The notes under the pieces: model-generated
The model's database searches: none
What the model saw: only the letters and a program-made list of their open reading frames with translations
What the model was told of the DNA's origin: nothing
Assembly: GCF_900108485.1 (NCBI RefSeq)
Contig: NZ_FNXF01000007.1
Span: 122,937-186,936 of the forward strand
Direction of reading: 5' to 3'
Source of the DNA: Rheinheimera pacifica
GTDB lineage: Bacteria > Pseudomonadota > Gammaproteobacteria > Enterobacterales > Alteromonadaceae
Length of the DNA: 64,000 nucleotides
Made by a program: the position numbers and the translations under genes
Shown: piece after piece, positions 19,245-29,254 of the stretch
How positions within the stretch are numbered: position 1 is the first letter of the stretch
Layout: every line of letters begins with the position of its first letter

Positions 19245-21410
19245 TTATAAAACGTCGACGTCGTTCTCAATTACCGCAATATCCATATCGCCAAAATCAT
19301 ATTCCAGCATAAAAATAAATTTTTCATCAGCACTGATGCTAAAGCGGCCAAACTGGATCGGCTCCAGCACATTAGTAATGTCATCAGCAGCGAAATCCAG
19401 ATAACTTAAGCGATAATTTAGCTCGTCAACAAGATAAGAGTAATAAATACCTGTTTTTCGCAGCTCAAATCTCAGCATAACTTGCGTTTCTGGTAATTCA
19501 ATTTTCAATTTTTGCGGCTGCTCACCAGCCCGCTGTATGTAAAATTGTTTATCTCTGCTGCTACGCCAGAATGCATAGTCAGCGTAATAACTTTCGTAGT
19601 AATACTCTTTGTCATTAGCAAAAACCTCCCGTTTGCCAAGATCATTGATATCACGTTGTATAACCTGCCAGCGTCCTTGCCGGGCTTCAGAGTAAAACAA
19701 CGATTTACCATCTTTGGACCAACTGGGAAAGGCCAGTACAGCATCCTTCTCGCCCGCTATTTTCAGCGGATTGCCCTCAATATCAAACAGCCAAATTTCA
19801 TCATTTAACTGCACCATAAGCCGGCTGCCATTTGGTGAAAACATTAAACTGCGAATACGCTGCGCATCGCTAAAGTTTGTTAGCTGTTTCTGACTGCCGT
19901 CATGATAAAACAACCATACCTGCTGCGAGCCTGAACGCCTTGACACAACGGCAGTTGGGCCATCTTCTACTGGATTAGCTTCAACAAAAGTTTCATTCCG
20001 GTTAGAGCTGAATACCGGTTCATTGTGAGTTTCATTATTCGTTATGCGATTTGATACTTTTTTAGGGTTTATTCTGGAGAAATTGCCAATTGACGCAACT
20101 ATTTTCCCTGAGGTTGTAACTTGCAATTCACTGGCGTAAGCATCTGTGTAAGCCAGAATGGTGGGCTCGCCTTTATCCAGCCACACTCTGCCAAGTGCAT
20201 TGGATGCCGAAGGGTAGATAATAGAGCTGTCCGTTAAGTCCCAGTCGACATTGCCTGGAAAGGTATCAGGCACTTTTGTTAATAACCGTGTTGATCTATC
20301 TGCTAGATTAAGCAACCAGATTTGTGCAGAACCCGCAGCTTCCCTAAGGAATACCAGTTGATCTCCGGCGCGGGAAAAACGCGCGGCATAATCACCAAAA
20401 CTACTTGAAGGCGGCACCGTAAGCACTTCTGATATGGTGTTATCAGTCGAGGTCATTTGCAAAACCATCTGCTTTTTAACATCATCCATATTAGGGTAAA
20501 CAATATAGCGGCCATCAGGTGACCAGCTAATTCTGATCGATACCGATTTTTCTCCACAATACTTTAGTAAATTATCATCCAGCACCTGCATTTTATCTGC
20601 GCTAAGCGACATAAGGCGGATTTCGCATTTCTCATTCTGATAGTACCGCTGGTAAGCAATCTTAGTCCCGTCAGGGCTAAATACTGCACCGAAGCTATTG
20701 TACGATTTATCAGTTAACTGTGCCCTTTTATGCTCCTGCAAATCCTGCAGCATCAGTACAGAAACAACGTTAGCATCAGGCGCCGCGTAGCTATACACCA
20801 GATACCGTTCGTCCGCTGATACATTGTGGTAAAACTCCAGCCCGTCCAGTGCGGTGATAGGTGTGTAACGCCACATAGGAATAGTGCTGGAGGTATCATC
20901 AGTTGCCGTGTTATCTGCAGGCCATAGCCACCAGGTAAGCGCCATAATCAGCACAGTAACCAGAGCAAACACGCTAACCAGTAAGGGGTTTGATCTTAAC
21001 GGCGTGCTATCGCTATGTGCCGGAGTAAGCACCGGTTCAGTATCTTCTTTAACGGCCAGAGGCACAATTTCAGATACCGGCGCGATAAAGCGATAACCGC
21101 GTTTAGGAATGGTTTCAATATAACGGGGTTCACGGGTGTCATCCCCCAGCGCGACCCTTAATACCCTGATAACGCGGGTTACCCTGCCGTCAGATACGTC
21201 GCGTATACCCCATACATCCAGCAGCAGCTCATCTTTTGTAACCAGCTTGCCTGCGTTGACAATAAAGTAGTTAGCTACCTTCTGACACAGGTTATCTAAA
21301 TCTGCGGTAATACTCAGCCTACCCTCAGCATCAAACTTCATCAGTTTGTCCTGCTCAGGTATATACTGCCATTCACCAACCTGTAACAGCTGGTTTGGTT
21401 TTATCGCCAT
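19245..21410 (-). CDS. CadC/ToxR-like membrane regulator with TolB/WD40-like sensory domain (II)
   Basis: This 721-residue protein parallels the neighbouring regulator: a winged helix at about 25-110 (TKDELLLDVWGIRDVSDGRVTRVIRVLRVALGDDTREPRYIETIPKRGYRFIAPV), a membrane helix near 147-168 (LLVSVFALVTVLIMALTWWLW), then repeated beta-propeller blades of TolB type (GAVFSPDGTKIAYQR, ISWSPDGRYIVYPN, SWSKDGKSLFYSE). It begins close after mrcB, 18 bases from its stop, so it is probably co-transcribed with it. ATG 21410 is chosen over TTG 21422; neither has a clear Shine-Dalgarno. Confidence 0.8.
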   Translation of the reverse strand: MAIKPNQLLQVGEWQYIPEQDKLMKFDAEGRLSITADLDNLCQKVANYFIVNAGKLVTKDELLLDVWGIRDVSDGRVTRVIRVLRVALGDDTREPRYIETIPKRGYRFIAPVSEIVPLAVKEDTEPVLTPAHSDSTPLRSNPLLVSVFALVTVLIMALTWWLWPADNTATDDTSSTIPMWRYTPITALDGLEFYHNVSADERYLVYSYAAPDANVVSVLMLQDLQEHKRAQLTDKSYNSFGAVFSPDGTKIAYQRYYQNEKCEIRLMSLSADKMQVLDDNLLKYCGEKSVSIRISWSPDGRYIVYPNMDDVKKQMVLQMTSTDNTISEVLTVPPSSSFGDYAARFSRAGDQLVFLREAAGSAQIWLLNLADRSTRLLTKVPDTFPGNVDWDLTDSSIIYPSASNALGRVWLDKGEPTILAYTDAYASELQVTTSGKIVASIGNFSRINPKKVSNRITNNETHNEPVFSSNRNETFVEANPVEDGPTAVVSRRSGSQQVWLFYHDGSQKQLTNFSDAQRIRSLMFSPNGSRLMVQLNDEIWLFDIEGNPLKIAGEKDAVLAFPSWSKDGKSLFYSEARQGRWQVIQRDINDLGKREVFANDKEYYYESYYADYAFWRSSRDKQFYIQRAGEQPQKLKIELPETQVMLRFELRKTGIYYSYLVDELNYRLSYLDFAADDITNVLEPIQFGRFSISADEKFIFMLEYDFGDMDIAVIENDVDVL

Positions 21411-21428
21411 AGGTTCAGACAATCGTTG

Positions 21429-23705
21429 TTATTCTTCTATACATTCTGTTGGTAATGGCATTTCAACTGAAATCGCAGGTAATAACAATACGTTAAGGCA
21501 ATTTTGTGGCTGCGGATAGCCAGTTTTTGCTGAGAATGCCTGTAAAGATACCTGTTCAGGCATGGCTCTGAGCAATGAATTCACGCCTTGCAGCGTAAAA
21601 TACCGGCTAAAAACATTTAATGCTCCGCTGGCACCGGTTAAGCCTATAGCTTTATTATCATCACGACCTAACCATACTGTCATCAGTGTTTGTTGATCAA
21701 AGCCACTAAACCAGCTGTCCCGGTAATCGCTTGATGTACCTGTTTTGCCAGCTAAAATCTCGCCGGGGAAAGCACTGCTCAGCGCACGTGCCGTACCTGT
21801 TTTTGCCGCCTGGATTAGCGCATATTGTAATAAATACACTTCTTGTTCATTGTAGCGCCGGGTTAGTCGGTGCTCACGCAGATGCAACGGGTGGCCGTTT
21901 GCATCAGTTACAGCATATAAAGTGCTAAGCTGCTGATGCATGCCGTTGTTGGCCAGCGTCTGGTACAACTGCGTCACTTCCAGTGGGCTTAGCTCTATCG
22001 CCCCCAACAATGCAGCCGGATGCAGTTTTACTCTGCGGTTTAATCCCAGCTTACGTAAACCGTCACTGACAGCAGGCAGGCCAAGCTGCAGCCCCAGCCT
22101 TACTGTGGGAATATTTAATGAATTAACCAGCGCATCCAGTAAACTTACCTGACCTCTGAACTTTTTATCAAAATTCTGTGGCTGCCAATCCTGATCATTA
22201 CTACGTAAGCGGATCGGGCTGTCATCCAGTGGGGTAGCTAATGTGTAGCGGCCACGCTGAGCTAAGGCCTCAAGAAAAATAACCGGCTTGACAATACTGC
22301 CAATCTGCCGCCTGGCATCAGTAGCCCGGTTAAAACCGCCCTGCACCGCCACTTTACTGCCCACCATAGCGTTAATTTCTGCCTGCCGGTAGTCCACTAC
22401 TACAGCGGCTGCCTGTAATTCCGGGTCCAACGGAGCAAGCTGGCTGCTAACGGCTTGCTCAATCGCTGCCTGAGCCTGAATATCAAGGTACGTAAATACT
22501 TTGATGCCTTTGTCCTGATATTGCTCATCAATACTTAACTGGCGCAGTTCTTTTTTAACCGCATCCAGATAGGAAGCAAAACCGGTATTCATATACTGGT
22601 TACGCGAAATCACAGCTATCGGCTGCTCTACCGCCTGCTCGTATTGCTTACGGTCAAGAAATTTTTGTTCAAACATCAACCGCAATACCAGATCACGCCG
22701 CTCTTTAGCCCTTGCCGGGAAACGGCGGGGATCAAAGTACGACGGCCCTTTTAAAATGCCGATCATCAAGGCGTATTCTGCCGCCGTTAACTCGGTCAGC
22801 GGCTTGCCAAAGTAAAACCGGCTCCCCAGGCCAACGCCGTGCACGGCATTGGCATGATTTTGCCCGACAAAAACTTCATTCAGATAGGCTTCAAGGATTT
22901 GGTCTTTGTTAAAGCGATAATCCAGCACCAGCGCGATCATTGCCTCGTTGACCTTACGCCACAAGGTGCGATCGCTGTTAAGGTACATATTCTTTGCCAA
23001 TTGCTGTGTCAGCGTTGATCCCCCCTGCACAGTGCGCCCGGCGGTTATATTTACCCACAACGCTCTGAGTACTGCCAGCGGTGACACCCCATGGTGGTGA
23101 TAAAAGTCGCGGTCTTCAACCAATAGCAAGGTATCTTTGAATATTTCAGGCACTTGCTGCAGTTGCACCAGTTCACGGTCTTCCTGTTGTGCCGACACCA
23201 GATGGTCAATCAGTTGAGGTTCGAGCCGGGCAAAATTCAGCGCTTCTTTTTGCTGGCGCTGGGTGATACGGTTAATACCACCACGGTTAAATTCGACACT
23301 AAACAGCTGAGCCGCCTCATAGCCTTCAACATACATAAAGGGGCGCCGGTAAACTGAAACATGATTGCGTGATACGCTGTATTGCCCGGCTGCAGATAAT
23401 GCGGGGTTACGCTGGTACTGTAACGAGTTTAGCTGCTGAATAAATTGCTGTTGTGTCAGAATTTTACCGGGATAAAGATCTACACTCTTGGCATAAATTT
23501 GTGCAGGCACCTGCCACTTCTGGCCACTAAACTTTTTACTTATTTTGCTATCCAGATACAGAAAATAAAAAGCCAGCAGCACTAACAGCAACAACGCCAC
23601 TTTAGCCAGCAGCCACAATGGCTTATGCCACCAGACTGCATGCAGCACGCCGGGCACAGCACGCTTTTTATTGCTGCGCCTGGGGCTGTCTTTTTTACTG
23701 CTCAT
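21429..23705 (-). CDS. mrcB: Penicillin-binding protein 1B (bifunctional transglycosylase/transpeptidase)
   Basis: PBP1B polymerises and cross-links peptidoglycan. The 758-residue protein has a cytoplasmic basic tail, a membrane anchor at about 31-52, a UB2H-like region, the GT51 transglycosylase with catalytic Glu197 in EDRDFYHHHG, and a transpeptidase with SxxK in IGSIVKP (about 470), SLN, and KTG in LAGKTGTSSDYRDSWFSGF (about 655). Short length is due to a compact C-terminal tail. It overlaps hrpB by 4 bases, matching the hrpB-mrcB order common in gammaproteobacteria. Confidence 0.95.
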   Translation of the reverse strand: MSSKKDSPRRSNKKRAVPGVLHAVWWHKPLWLLAKVALLLLVLLAFYFLYLDSKISKKFSGQKWQVPAQIYAKSVDLYPGKILTQQQFIQQLNSLQYQRNPALSAAGQYSVSRNHVSVYRRPFMYVEGYEAAQLFSVEFNRGGINRITQRQQKEALNFARLEPQLIDHLVSAQQEDRELVQLQQVPEIFKDTLLLVEDRDFYHHHGVSPLAVLRALWVNITAGRTVQGGSTLTQQLAKNMYLNSDRTLWRKVNEAMIALVLDYRFNKDQILEAYLNEVFVGQNHANAVHGVGLGSRFYFGKPLTELTAAEYALMIGILKGPSYFDPRRFPARAKERRDLVLRLMFEQKFLDRKQYEQAVEQPIAVISRNQYMNTGFASYLDAVKKELRQLSIDEQYQDKGIKVFTYLDIQAQAAIEQAVSSQLAPLDPELQAAAVVVDYRQAEINAMVGSKVAVQGGFNRATDARRQIGSIVKPVIFLEALAQRGRYTLATPLDDSPIRLRSNDQDWQPQNFDKKFRGQVSLLDALVNSLNIPTVRLGLQLGLPAVSDGLRKLGLNRRVKLHPAALLGAIELSPLEVTQLYQTLANNGMHQQLSTLYAVTDANGHPLHLREHRLTRRYNEQEVYLLQYALIQAAKTGTARALSSAFPGEILAGKTGTSSDYRDSWFSGFDQQTLMTVWLGRDDNKAIGLTGASGALNVFSRYFTLQGVNSLLRAMPEQVSLQAFSAKTGYPQPQNCLNVLLLPAISVEMPLPTECIEE

Positions 23706-26146
23706 CGTAACATCGCCTTTTTAGTTTTCGTTGTCGGCATGGCCTGCGCCGGATCTTCCGGCCAATAATGTTTCGGGTAGCGTCCGCGCATTTCTTTTCT
23801 GGCCTCCTGCCAGGCATTTTGCCAGAAACTGGCTAAATTCTGCGTTACCTGTAGGGGTTGTCTGGAGGGTGACAACAGCTCTACTGTGATATTTATTTTG
23901 CCCTGCAATAACGTTGGCGACTGCATCTGACCATACATTTCCTGAACCCGCACTGAAAGCCTGGGGCCACCCTCGGCCAGGTAATTAATACTCAGTCTTG
24001 AACCAGTGGGCGCCTGCCAGTGCGTGGGTAATAACTGGTTCAATATCTGCTGTTGCTGATAATTTAAACATTGCAGCAGCGCGTCATACAGTGGGATCTG
24101 CGCCAAAGCCGTACTTTTACTGATTTGTGCCAGATAACTGCCCAGCCAATTGGGTAAAGTGGCCAGTAAAGCGTCGTCAGAAAAGTCCGGCCAGCCAGCA
24201 TCGCTCTGCTGTTGCTGCAGTAACCTGACTCTTGCGCGCAGTTGTAATGCAGTGTCGGTCCAGTTCAGGCAATTCAGGCCTTTACTGGCAATATAATTTT
24301 GCCACGCCTGCTGTTTTTGCTCTGCAGTTAACTGCAAGGCAGCGGGCTTGGCGGCCAGTAAGCACTGGCCAAACTTCAGTTGTTGTTCGGTAAAAAAACT
24401 TCCGCTTTTATCATCCCAGAAGGTTTGCGTTTGCCAGTTAAGCTCAGCCTGCCAATCAGATAACACCCCATCCGGGCTGATACTGACGGCATGGTAAATG
24501 CGGTTTTCACGGCCAAACTGCTGCATATGCAATACCACCAGCCAGGGCTGGCCGCTAAGGCTGTGATTGTCCGGCAGTACGGCACCAATGCCATTGGCTA
24601 ACTGGTACCCCTGGCCCCGGCGTTTGGCCAGCCGATCGGGAAAAGCCCGCAACGCCAGCACCGGCACTAATTCCAGTGGTAACACTTCGCTTAGCTGACA
24701 ACCAAGCAAGCGGGCGAAACTTTGCGCCTGCTGCCATTGTTGCGCCAGCGTCTGCTTAACACGGCCAAGCAGGCTGTATATATCGCCCTGTAGCACTCGG
24801 GTATCTTCAAGTATTGCTGCCAGCACGCACGCCAGCGCCGATGCATGCCGCTGCCCCTGTAACTCCAGTTGCTGTGCATGCAGCAACATGGCCGCTAATC
24901 TGGGATCCGTAGCCAGTTTATGTGCTTGCCGGCCGCTGGCAGTAATAACACCTTTGCTGTCAATAAAACCCAGCTGTTGTAATAACTGTTCTGCCACCGC
25001 TAAATTTGCTGCCGGTGGCGGTGTTAGCCAGTGCAAATCGTCTACCTGACAACCCCAGGCCGCAACTTCAAGTCGCAGGGCGGTTAAATCGCTTACTTCG
25101 ATCTCTGGTGCTTCAAACCGGGCCCGGCGTTGCCATTTTTCTGCGGTATCGAGCCGGTAGCAATGGCCAGGGGACAGGCGTCCTGCACGCCCGGCACGCT
25201 GGGTAGCTGCCGCCTGGCTAATAGCGCAGGTTTCCAGCACACTTAAACCCTGGCGCGGGTTAAACCGGCTTTGCCGGCACAGGCCGCTATCTATTACCAC
25301 GGTAATGCCGTCTATGGTTAAACTGGTTTCGGCCAGATTAGTTGATAGCACCACCTTGCGTAAGCCTGCCGGCGGCGCTGCAATAGCTGCCTGCTGTTGC
25401 GCCAACGTCAGGCTACCTAATAAACGGTGCAGTTGCACATTGGCAGCTAAACCTTGCTGCTCCAGCAGCTGGGCACTTTGGTTAATTTCAGCCTGACCGG
25501 GTAAAAACACCAGAATATTGCCATTGTGTTTACTCAGCGCCTGTTGCACTAAACCAGCAATTTGCTGCGCCAGCGGTTGGCTACCCGGTAGTGCATACTC
25601 CACCGTTACCGGATAACTACGGCCTTCACTGGCCAACACCGGTGCATTAAGTTTGCCGGCCAGTTGCGCCATATCCAATGTAGCTGACATAATTAATAAC
25701 TGCAGCTCAGGGCGTAATTGTTGTACTTCCAGGCACAGTGCCAGTGCTAAATCCGCATGCAGTGAACGCTCATGAAATTCATCAAACAGTAAAAGATCCA
25801 CGGCTGTCAGTTCAGGGTCTTGCTGTAATTTGCGCGTTAGTACGCCTTCAGTAACAATAAGCAACCGCGTTTTACTGCCATGCTTTTGCTCCTGACGAAT
25901 TTGATAACCTACAGTTTCGCCGACAGCTTCACCCAGTTGTGCCGCCAAATACGCAGCGATACTTTTGGCCGCTAAACGACGCGGCTCCAGCATTAATAGC
26001 TTTTTACCGGCAAAATCGGGGTGCTGTAATAAATAAAACGGCAGATAAGTCGATTTGCCAGCCCCGGGCGGGGCCGACAAAATCACTTTATTATGTTGCT
26101 GTAACAGTGACAGCAATTGCGGAAAAATATCAGCGACAGGTAACAC
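23702..26146 (-). CDS. hrpB: HrpB, DEAH-box ATP-dependent helicase
   Basis: The 814-residue protein carries the DExH helicase motifs: Walker A SAPPGAGKST with Lys31, DEFH at 122-125, SAT in IMSATLD, and motif VI QRAGRAGR, followed by the HrpB-specific C-terminal region ending WPEDPAQAMPTTKTKK. HrpB is widely conserved next to mrcB; its cellular role is not well defined, though it is grouped with RNA helicases. The start is GTG at 26146, forced by a TAA two codons upstream. The start abuts a long inverted repeat. Confidence 0.93.
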   Translation of the reverse strand: MLPVADIFPQLLSLLQQHNKVILSAPPGAGKSTYLPFYLLQHPDFAGKKLLMLEPRRLAAKSIAAYLAAQLGEAVGETVGYQIRQEQKHGSKTRLLIVTEGVLTRKLQQDPELTAVDLLLFDEFHERSLHADLALALCLEVQQLRPELQLLIMSATLDMAQLAGKLNAPVLASEGRSYPVTVEYALPGSQPLAQQIAGLVQQALSKHNGNILVFLPGQAEINQSAQLLEQQGLAANVQLHRLLGSLTLAQQQAAIAAPPAGLRKVVLSTNLAETSLTIDGITVVIDSGLCRQSRFNPRQGLSVLETCAISQAAATQRAGRAGRLSPGHCYRLDTAEKWQRRARFEAPEIEVSDLTALRLEVAAWGCQVDDLHWLTPPPAANLAVAEQLLQQLGFIDSKGVITASGRQAHKLATDPRLAAMLLHAQQLELQGQRHASALACVLAAILEDTRVLQGDIYSLLGRVKQTLAQQWQQAQSFARLLGCQLSEVLPLELVPVLALRAFPDRLAKRRGQGYQLANGIGAVLPDNHSLSGQPWLVVLHMQQFGRENRIYHAVSISPDGVLSDWQAELNWQTQTFWDDKSGSFFTEQQLKFGQCLLAAKPAALQLTAEQKQQAWQNYIASKGLNCLNWTDTALQLRARVRLLQQQQSDAGWPDFSDDALLATLPNWLGSYLAQISKSTALAQIPLYDALLQCLNYQQQQILNQLLPTHWQAPTGSRLSINYLAEGGPRLSVRVQEMYGQMQSPTLLQGKINITVELLSPSRQPLQVTQNLASFWQNAWQEARKEMRGRYPKHYWPEDPAQAMPTTKTKKAMLR

Positions 26147-26148
26147 AA

Positions 26149-26229
26149 CTTAACCCGAAAAAACCCTATTGGCGTCAGTTTACCCTGTTTTAGGCTGACG
26201 CCCCAAACTTGTTAAGATTTCGGGTTAAG
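26149..26229 (-). terminator. Nested inverted repeat between pepB and hrpB
   Basis: Outer arms CTTAACCCGAAA (26149-26160) and TTTCGGGTTAAG (26218-26229) are perfect complements, and an inner perfect 8-bp stem GGCGTCAG (26171-26178) with CTGACGCC (26195-26202) sits inside. The structure spans nearly all the space between the pepB stop and the hrpB GTG start. It may be a terminator or mRNA-stability element for pepB and would also fold just upstream of hrpB translation start. Confidence 0.6.
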
Positions 26230-26244
26230 CTTTTGAGTTAGGCT

Positions 26245-27534
26245 TCAGGCTTCGCCAAGTAAAGTGGCACTGATGGTACGAATGCCCTGCCCGGTAGCAC
26301 CGGCGGCCCAAAAAGCATTGTTGTTGTTATTAAAAGCAGCGGCTAAATCAAAGTGCAACCAGCCCTTGCCTTCATCAGGCACAAAGCGGCTTAAAAAGCC
26401 GGCTGCGTTGCTGGCACCACCAGCGCCCCCACCTTTTACCGGCCGACTGTTGGCCGTATCGGCATAAGCTGACGGACACTGTTGCTGATGCCACAGCTCC
26501 AGCGGTAACTGCCAGGTAGGCTCCTGCACTTGCTCTGCGTAGTTAAGTGCTTTTTGCGCTAAAGCTTTATCCAATGCAAACAATGCATTGTATTCTGCGC
26601 CAACCGCCGTCATAGCTGCCCCGGTTAAAGTAGCAGCATCAATAATCAACCCGGCACCGCTTTGTGCAGCGCACATCAGGCCATCGGCCAATACTAAGCG
26701 GCCTTCGGCGTCGGTGTTTACAATTTCAACGGTAGTACCGTTTTTGTACGTAATAATATCGCCCAGTTTATAAGCGTTACTGCTGATCAGGTTTTCCGCA
26801 CAGCATAAAATCAGCTGTACGCGTTTATTCAGGCCCTGCAGTATCGCCAGTGCCAGCGCAGCCGTTACCGTAGCGGCGCCACCCATATCACATTTCATTG
26901 TCAGCATGCTTTCGGTGGCTTTAATCGAGTAACCGCCGCTGTCAAAGGTAATACCCTTACCCACCAGCGCAGCGCTGACCGGCGCGTCGGCCTGGCCTGT
27001 CGGGTTGTAGTCCAGCACCAGCATTGCCGGTTTGCGGGCACTGCCACGCCCTACGGCATGCAAGCCATTCCAGCCTTGCTCTAACAGTTGCTCATCAAGC
27101 AAAATATGGCTGTTAACCGTGCCTTTAGGGGCAATATCTGCAATAAAAGCTGCCGCCTGTTTTGCCAGTTGCTCGGGGTATAGTTCATCCGGTGTTTGGT
27201 TTATCAGTTGTTTGGCCCAGCTAAAACACTGTGCCAGTTGCTCCAGTTGAGTCTGCGCGGCATCGTTGTTAAACAGCACGCCACCTTGTTTTTTTGCACT
27301 GCAAAAGCCCTGATAAAATGCCCATTGCAGTTCCAGTGTCCAGTTGTCACCGGTTAACTGCACCTGAGTTAAGCCTAAATTATCTAAGCTGCGCGCCGCC
27401 TTTTGCACACTGCGCTGTGCGTCTTTGGTATTAAAATGAATTTGAAAACCAGTTGCGGTAGGGGTAAGTAAAGCTTTACCCCATTTACTTGCCACCGTTT
27501 CTGCCTGTAGCTGAATTTGCACAACGTCTGTCAT
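26245..27534 (-). CDS. pepB: PepB, M17-family leucyl aminopeptidase
   Basis: This 429-residue metallo-aminopeptidase matches PepB in length and overall sequence (GLHAVGRGSARKP, ALVGKGITFDSGGYSIKATESM, DMGGAATVTAALA, NTDAEGRLVLADGL). Metal ligands and catalytic residues are seen in GKGITFDSGG, DMGGAA and NTDAEGR. It removes N-terminal residues from peptides in the cytoplasm. The shorter N-terminal domain distinguishes it from PepA. It is divergent from dksA across 265 bases that must hold both promoters. Confidence 0.92.
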   Translation of the reverse strand: MTDVVQIQLQAETVASKWGKALLTPTATGFQIHFNTKDAQRSVQKAARSLDNLGLTQVQLTGDNWTLELQWAFYQGFCSAKKQGGVLFNNDAAQTQLEQLAQCFSWAKQLINQTPDELYPEQLAKQAAAFIADIAPKGTVNSHILLDEQLLEQGWNGLHAVGRGSARKPAMLVLDYNPTGQADAPVSAALVGKGITFDSGGYSIKATESMLTMKCDMGGAATVTAALALAILQGLNKRVQLILCCAENLISSNAYKLGDIITYKNGTTVEIVNTDAEGRLVLADGLMCAAQSGAGLIIDAATLTGAAMTAVGAEYNALFALDKALAQKALNYAEQVQEPTWQLPLELWHQQQCPSAYADTANSRPVKGGGAGGASNAAGFLSRFVPDEGKGWLHFDLAAAFNNNNNAFWAAGATGQGIRTISATLLGEA

Positions 27535-27799
27535 CTGTCACCCTTTTTTCAGTGCTGTTTTGCGTTAAATGCGATGCTAATCAGTGTATCACAAGGCTTT
27601 ACGGTGGAAACATAAGCTCGTTATTTTGCTGCTGTACCAAGCTGAAGCGCGCGTTAAATTGCCGTAAATTAAATAAGATGACGATAGGCCCGCCAGTCTG
27701 TATACTTCCGCGTCTTTTTAAATCTGATTGCGATGCCAGCAATATTCTGCTATCTATAGCCGCCATATTTTTTCGCTTGGCATTATACAGGAGATGATT

Positions 27800-28249
27800 A
27801 TGCCAGAAGGCAATACTACCAAAACGCTGGGCTTACTTGCCCTTGCAGGCGTAGCGCCATATCAGGAAGCTGTCGGGGAAGAGTACATGAACCCGAAGCA
27901 ACTGGAACATTTCCGCCGCATTCTCGACGCCTGGCGTCAGCAGCTGCGCGAAGAAGTTGATCGCACCAAGAACCATATGGCAGATGAAGCTGCTAACTTC
28001 CCGGATCCGGTAGATCGTGCCGCTCAGGAAGAAGAATTCAGTTTAGAACTGCGCGCCCGTGACCGTGAGCGTAAGCTGCTGAAGAAAATTGAAAAAACTT
28101 TGCAGAAAATCGAAGACGAAGACTTTGGTTACTGTGATACCTGCGGTATTGAAATTGGTATTAAGCGCCTGGAAGCCCGTCCAACGGCTGACATGTGTAT
28201 CGATTGCAAAACCTTAGCAGAAATTAAGGAAAAGCAACTGGGCGGCTAA
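27800..28249 (+). CDS. dksA: DksA, RNA polymerase-binding transcription factor
   Basis: DksA binds the secondary channel of RNA polymerase and, with ppGpp, adjusts rRNA and amino-acid promoters. From ATG 27800 the protein has 149 residues, close to the 151 of E. coli. It has the coiled-coil tip acids Asp69 and Asp72 in DPVDRA and the four-cysteine zinc site Cys112, Cys115, Cys133 and Cys136. CAGGAG lies 6 bases before this ATG; the ATG at 27794 is too close to that site. Confidence 0.95.
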   Translation: MPEGNTTKTLGLLALAGVAPYQEAVGEEYMNPKQLEHFRRILDAWRQQLREEVDRTKNHMADEAANFPDPVDRAAQEEEFSLELRARDRERKLLKKIEKTLQKIEDEDFGYCDTCGIEIGIKRLEARPTADMCIDCKTLAEIKEKQLGG

Positions 28250-28250
28250 G

Positions 28251-29156
28251 ATGCCCGCTAAGATGCCAATTGTTAGCCCCGCTTATATCGGCCGGTTTGC
28301 GCCCTCGCCTTCCGGCCCACTTCATTTCGGTTCTCTTATTGCTGCAGTTGGCAGCTATCTGCAGGCAAAAAGCCAGCATGGCCAGTGGCTGGTACGAATG
28401 GAAGATATCGATACGCCTCGCATGGTGCCAGGCATCGACAGTGATATTCTGCGCACACTGGAGCAATTTGGTTTACTGTGGGATGGCGAGGTCCTGTATC
28501 AAAGCCAGCGCCTGGCGCGCTACAATGAAATTTTCCACCAGTTACAGCAGCGGCAGCTAATTTATGCCTGCCAGTGCAGCCGCAAACAAATCAGTGCAAT
28601 GGGTGGTACTTACGACAACCGCTGTGCCACAAAGAGTTTAAACAGTAGCAACCTGGCCTGGCGTTTGCGCAGCCACAATGTCAGCACCCACTTTACCGAT
28701 CTGCTATTTGGCCCGCAGCAGATAACAAGCCAACTGGCACAGGAAGATTATATTATTAAACGCCGCGATGGCTTATTTGCTTATCAACTGGTGGTAGTAG
28801 TGGATGATATCGACCAGGGTATCACCGAAGTGATCCGCGGCGCCGATTTACTGCCGATGACACCACGACAACAAGCCTTGTTTAGCTTGCTAGGTGCTGT
28901 ACAGCCCGGATATGGCCACTTGCCGCTGGCGGTGCTGGAACCGGGATTTAAACTCAGTAAACAAAATCACGCTGCCGCCATCAGCCAATGGCCCAAAGCA
29001 CAGGCAATGCGTGAAGTATTGCGTTTTCTTGGCCACCCGCCGCCGGCAGAGTTAGAACAAGCCCCGGTTACGGAACAATTAAGCTGGGCCATTAATAACT
29101 GGCAGCTTGCCAAAGTGCCGCTGCAAATGGAAATAAGCAGCACAGAATTTCGTTAA
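28251..29156 (+). CDS. gluQ: GluQ-RS, glutamyl-Q tRNA(Asp) synthetase
   Basis: GluQ (YadB) activates glutamate and attaches it to queuosine at position 34 of tRNA(Asp). The 301-residue protein resembles a glutamyl-tRNA synthetase catalytic core without the anticodon-binding domain. The class I HIGH-like motif is seen in GRFAPSPSGPLHFGSL and the KMSKS-like motif as FKLSKQN. A cysteine cluster (CQCSRKQI...C) fits the zinc site of the family. It follows dksA by one base, the well-known dksA-gluQ operon. ATG 28263 is a possible alternative start. Confidence 0.95.
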   Translation: MPAKMPIVSPAYIGRFAPSPSGPLHFGSLIAAVGSYLQAKSQHGQWLVRMEDIDTPRMVPGIDSDILRTLEQFGLLWDGEVLYQSQRLARYNEIFHQLQQRQLIYACQCSRKQISAMGGTYDNRCATKSLNSSNLAWRLRSHNVSTHFTDLLFGPQQITSQLAQEDYIIKRRDGLFAYQLVVVVDDIDQGITEVIRGADLLPMTPRQQALFSLLGAVQPGYGHLPLAVLEPGFKLSKQNHAAAISQWPKAQAMREVLRFLGHPPPAELEQAPVTEQLSWAINNWQLAKVPLQMEISSTEFR

Positions 29157-29254
29157 GCCGGCCCGGTTTAATTCTTTTTTCGCTTCGGCTGCGGTATTAT
29201 TAGCCGTTTTTAAAACAATGCAGCTCGGGGCTGTCTTTAGTCAGGAGAATTATC

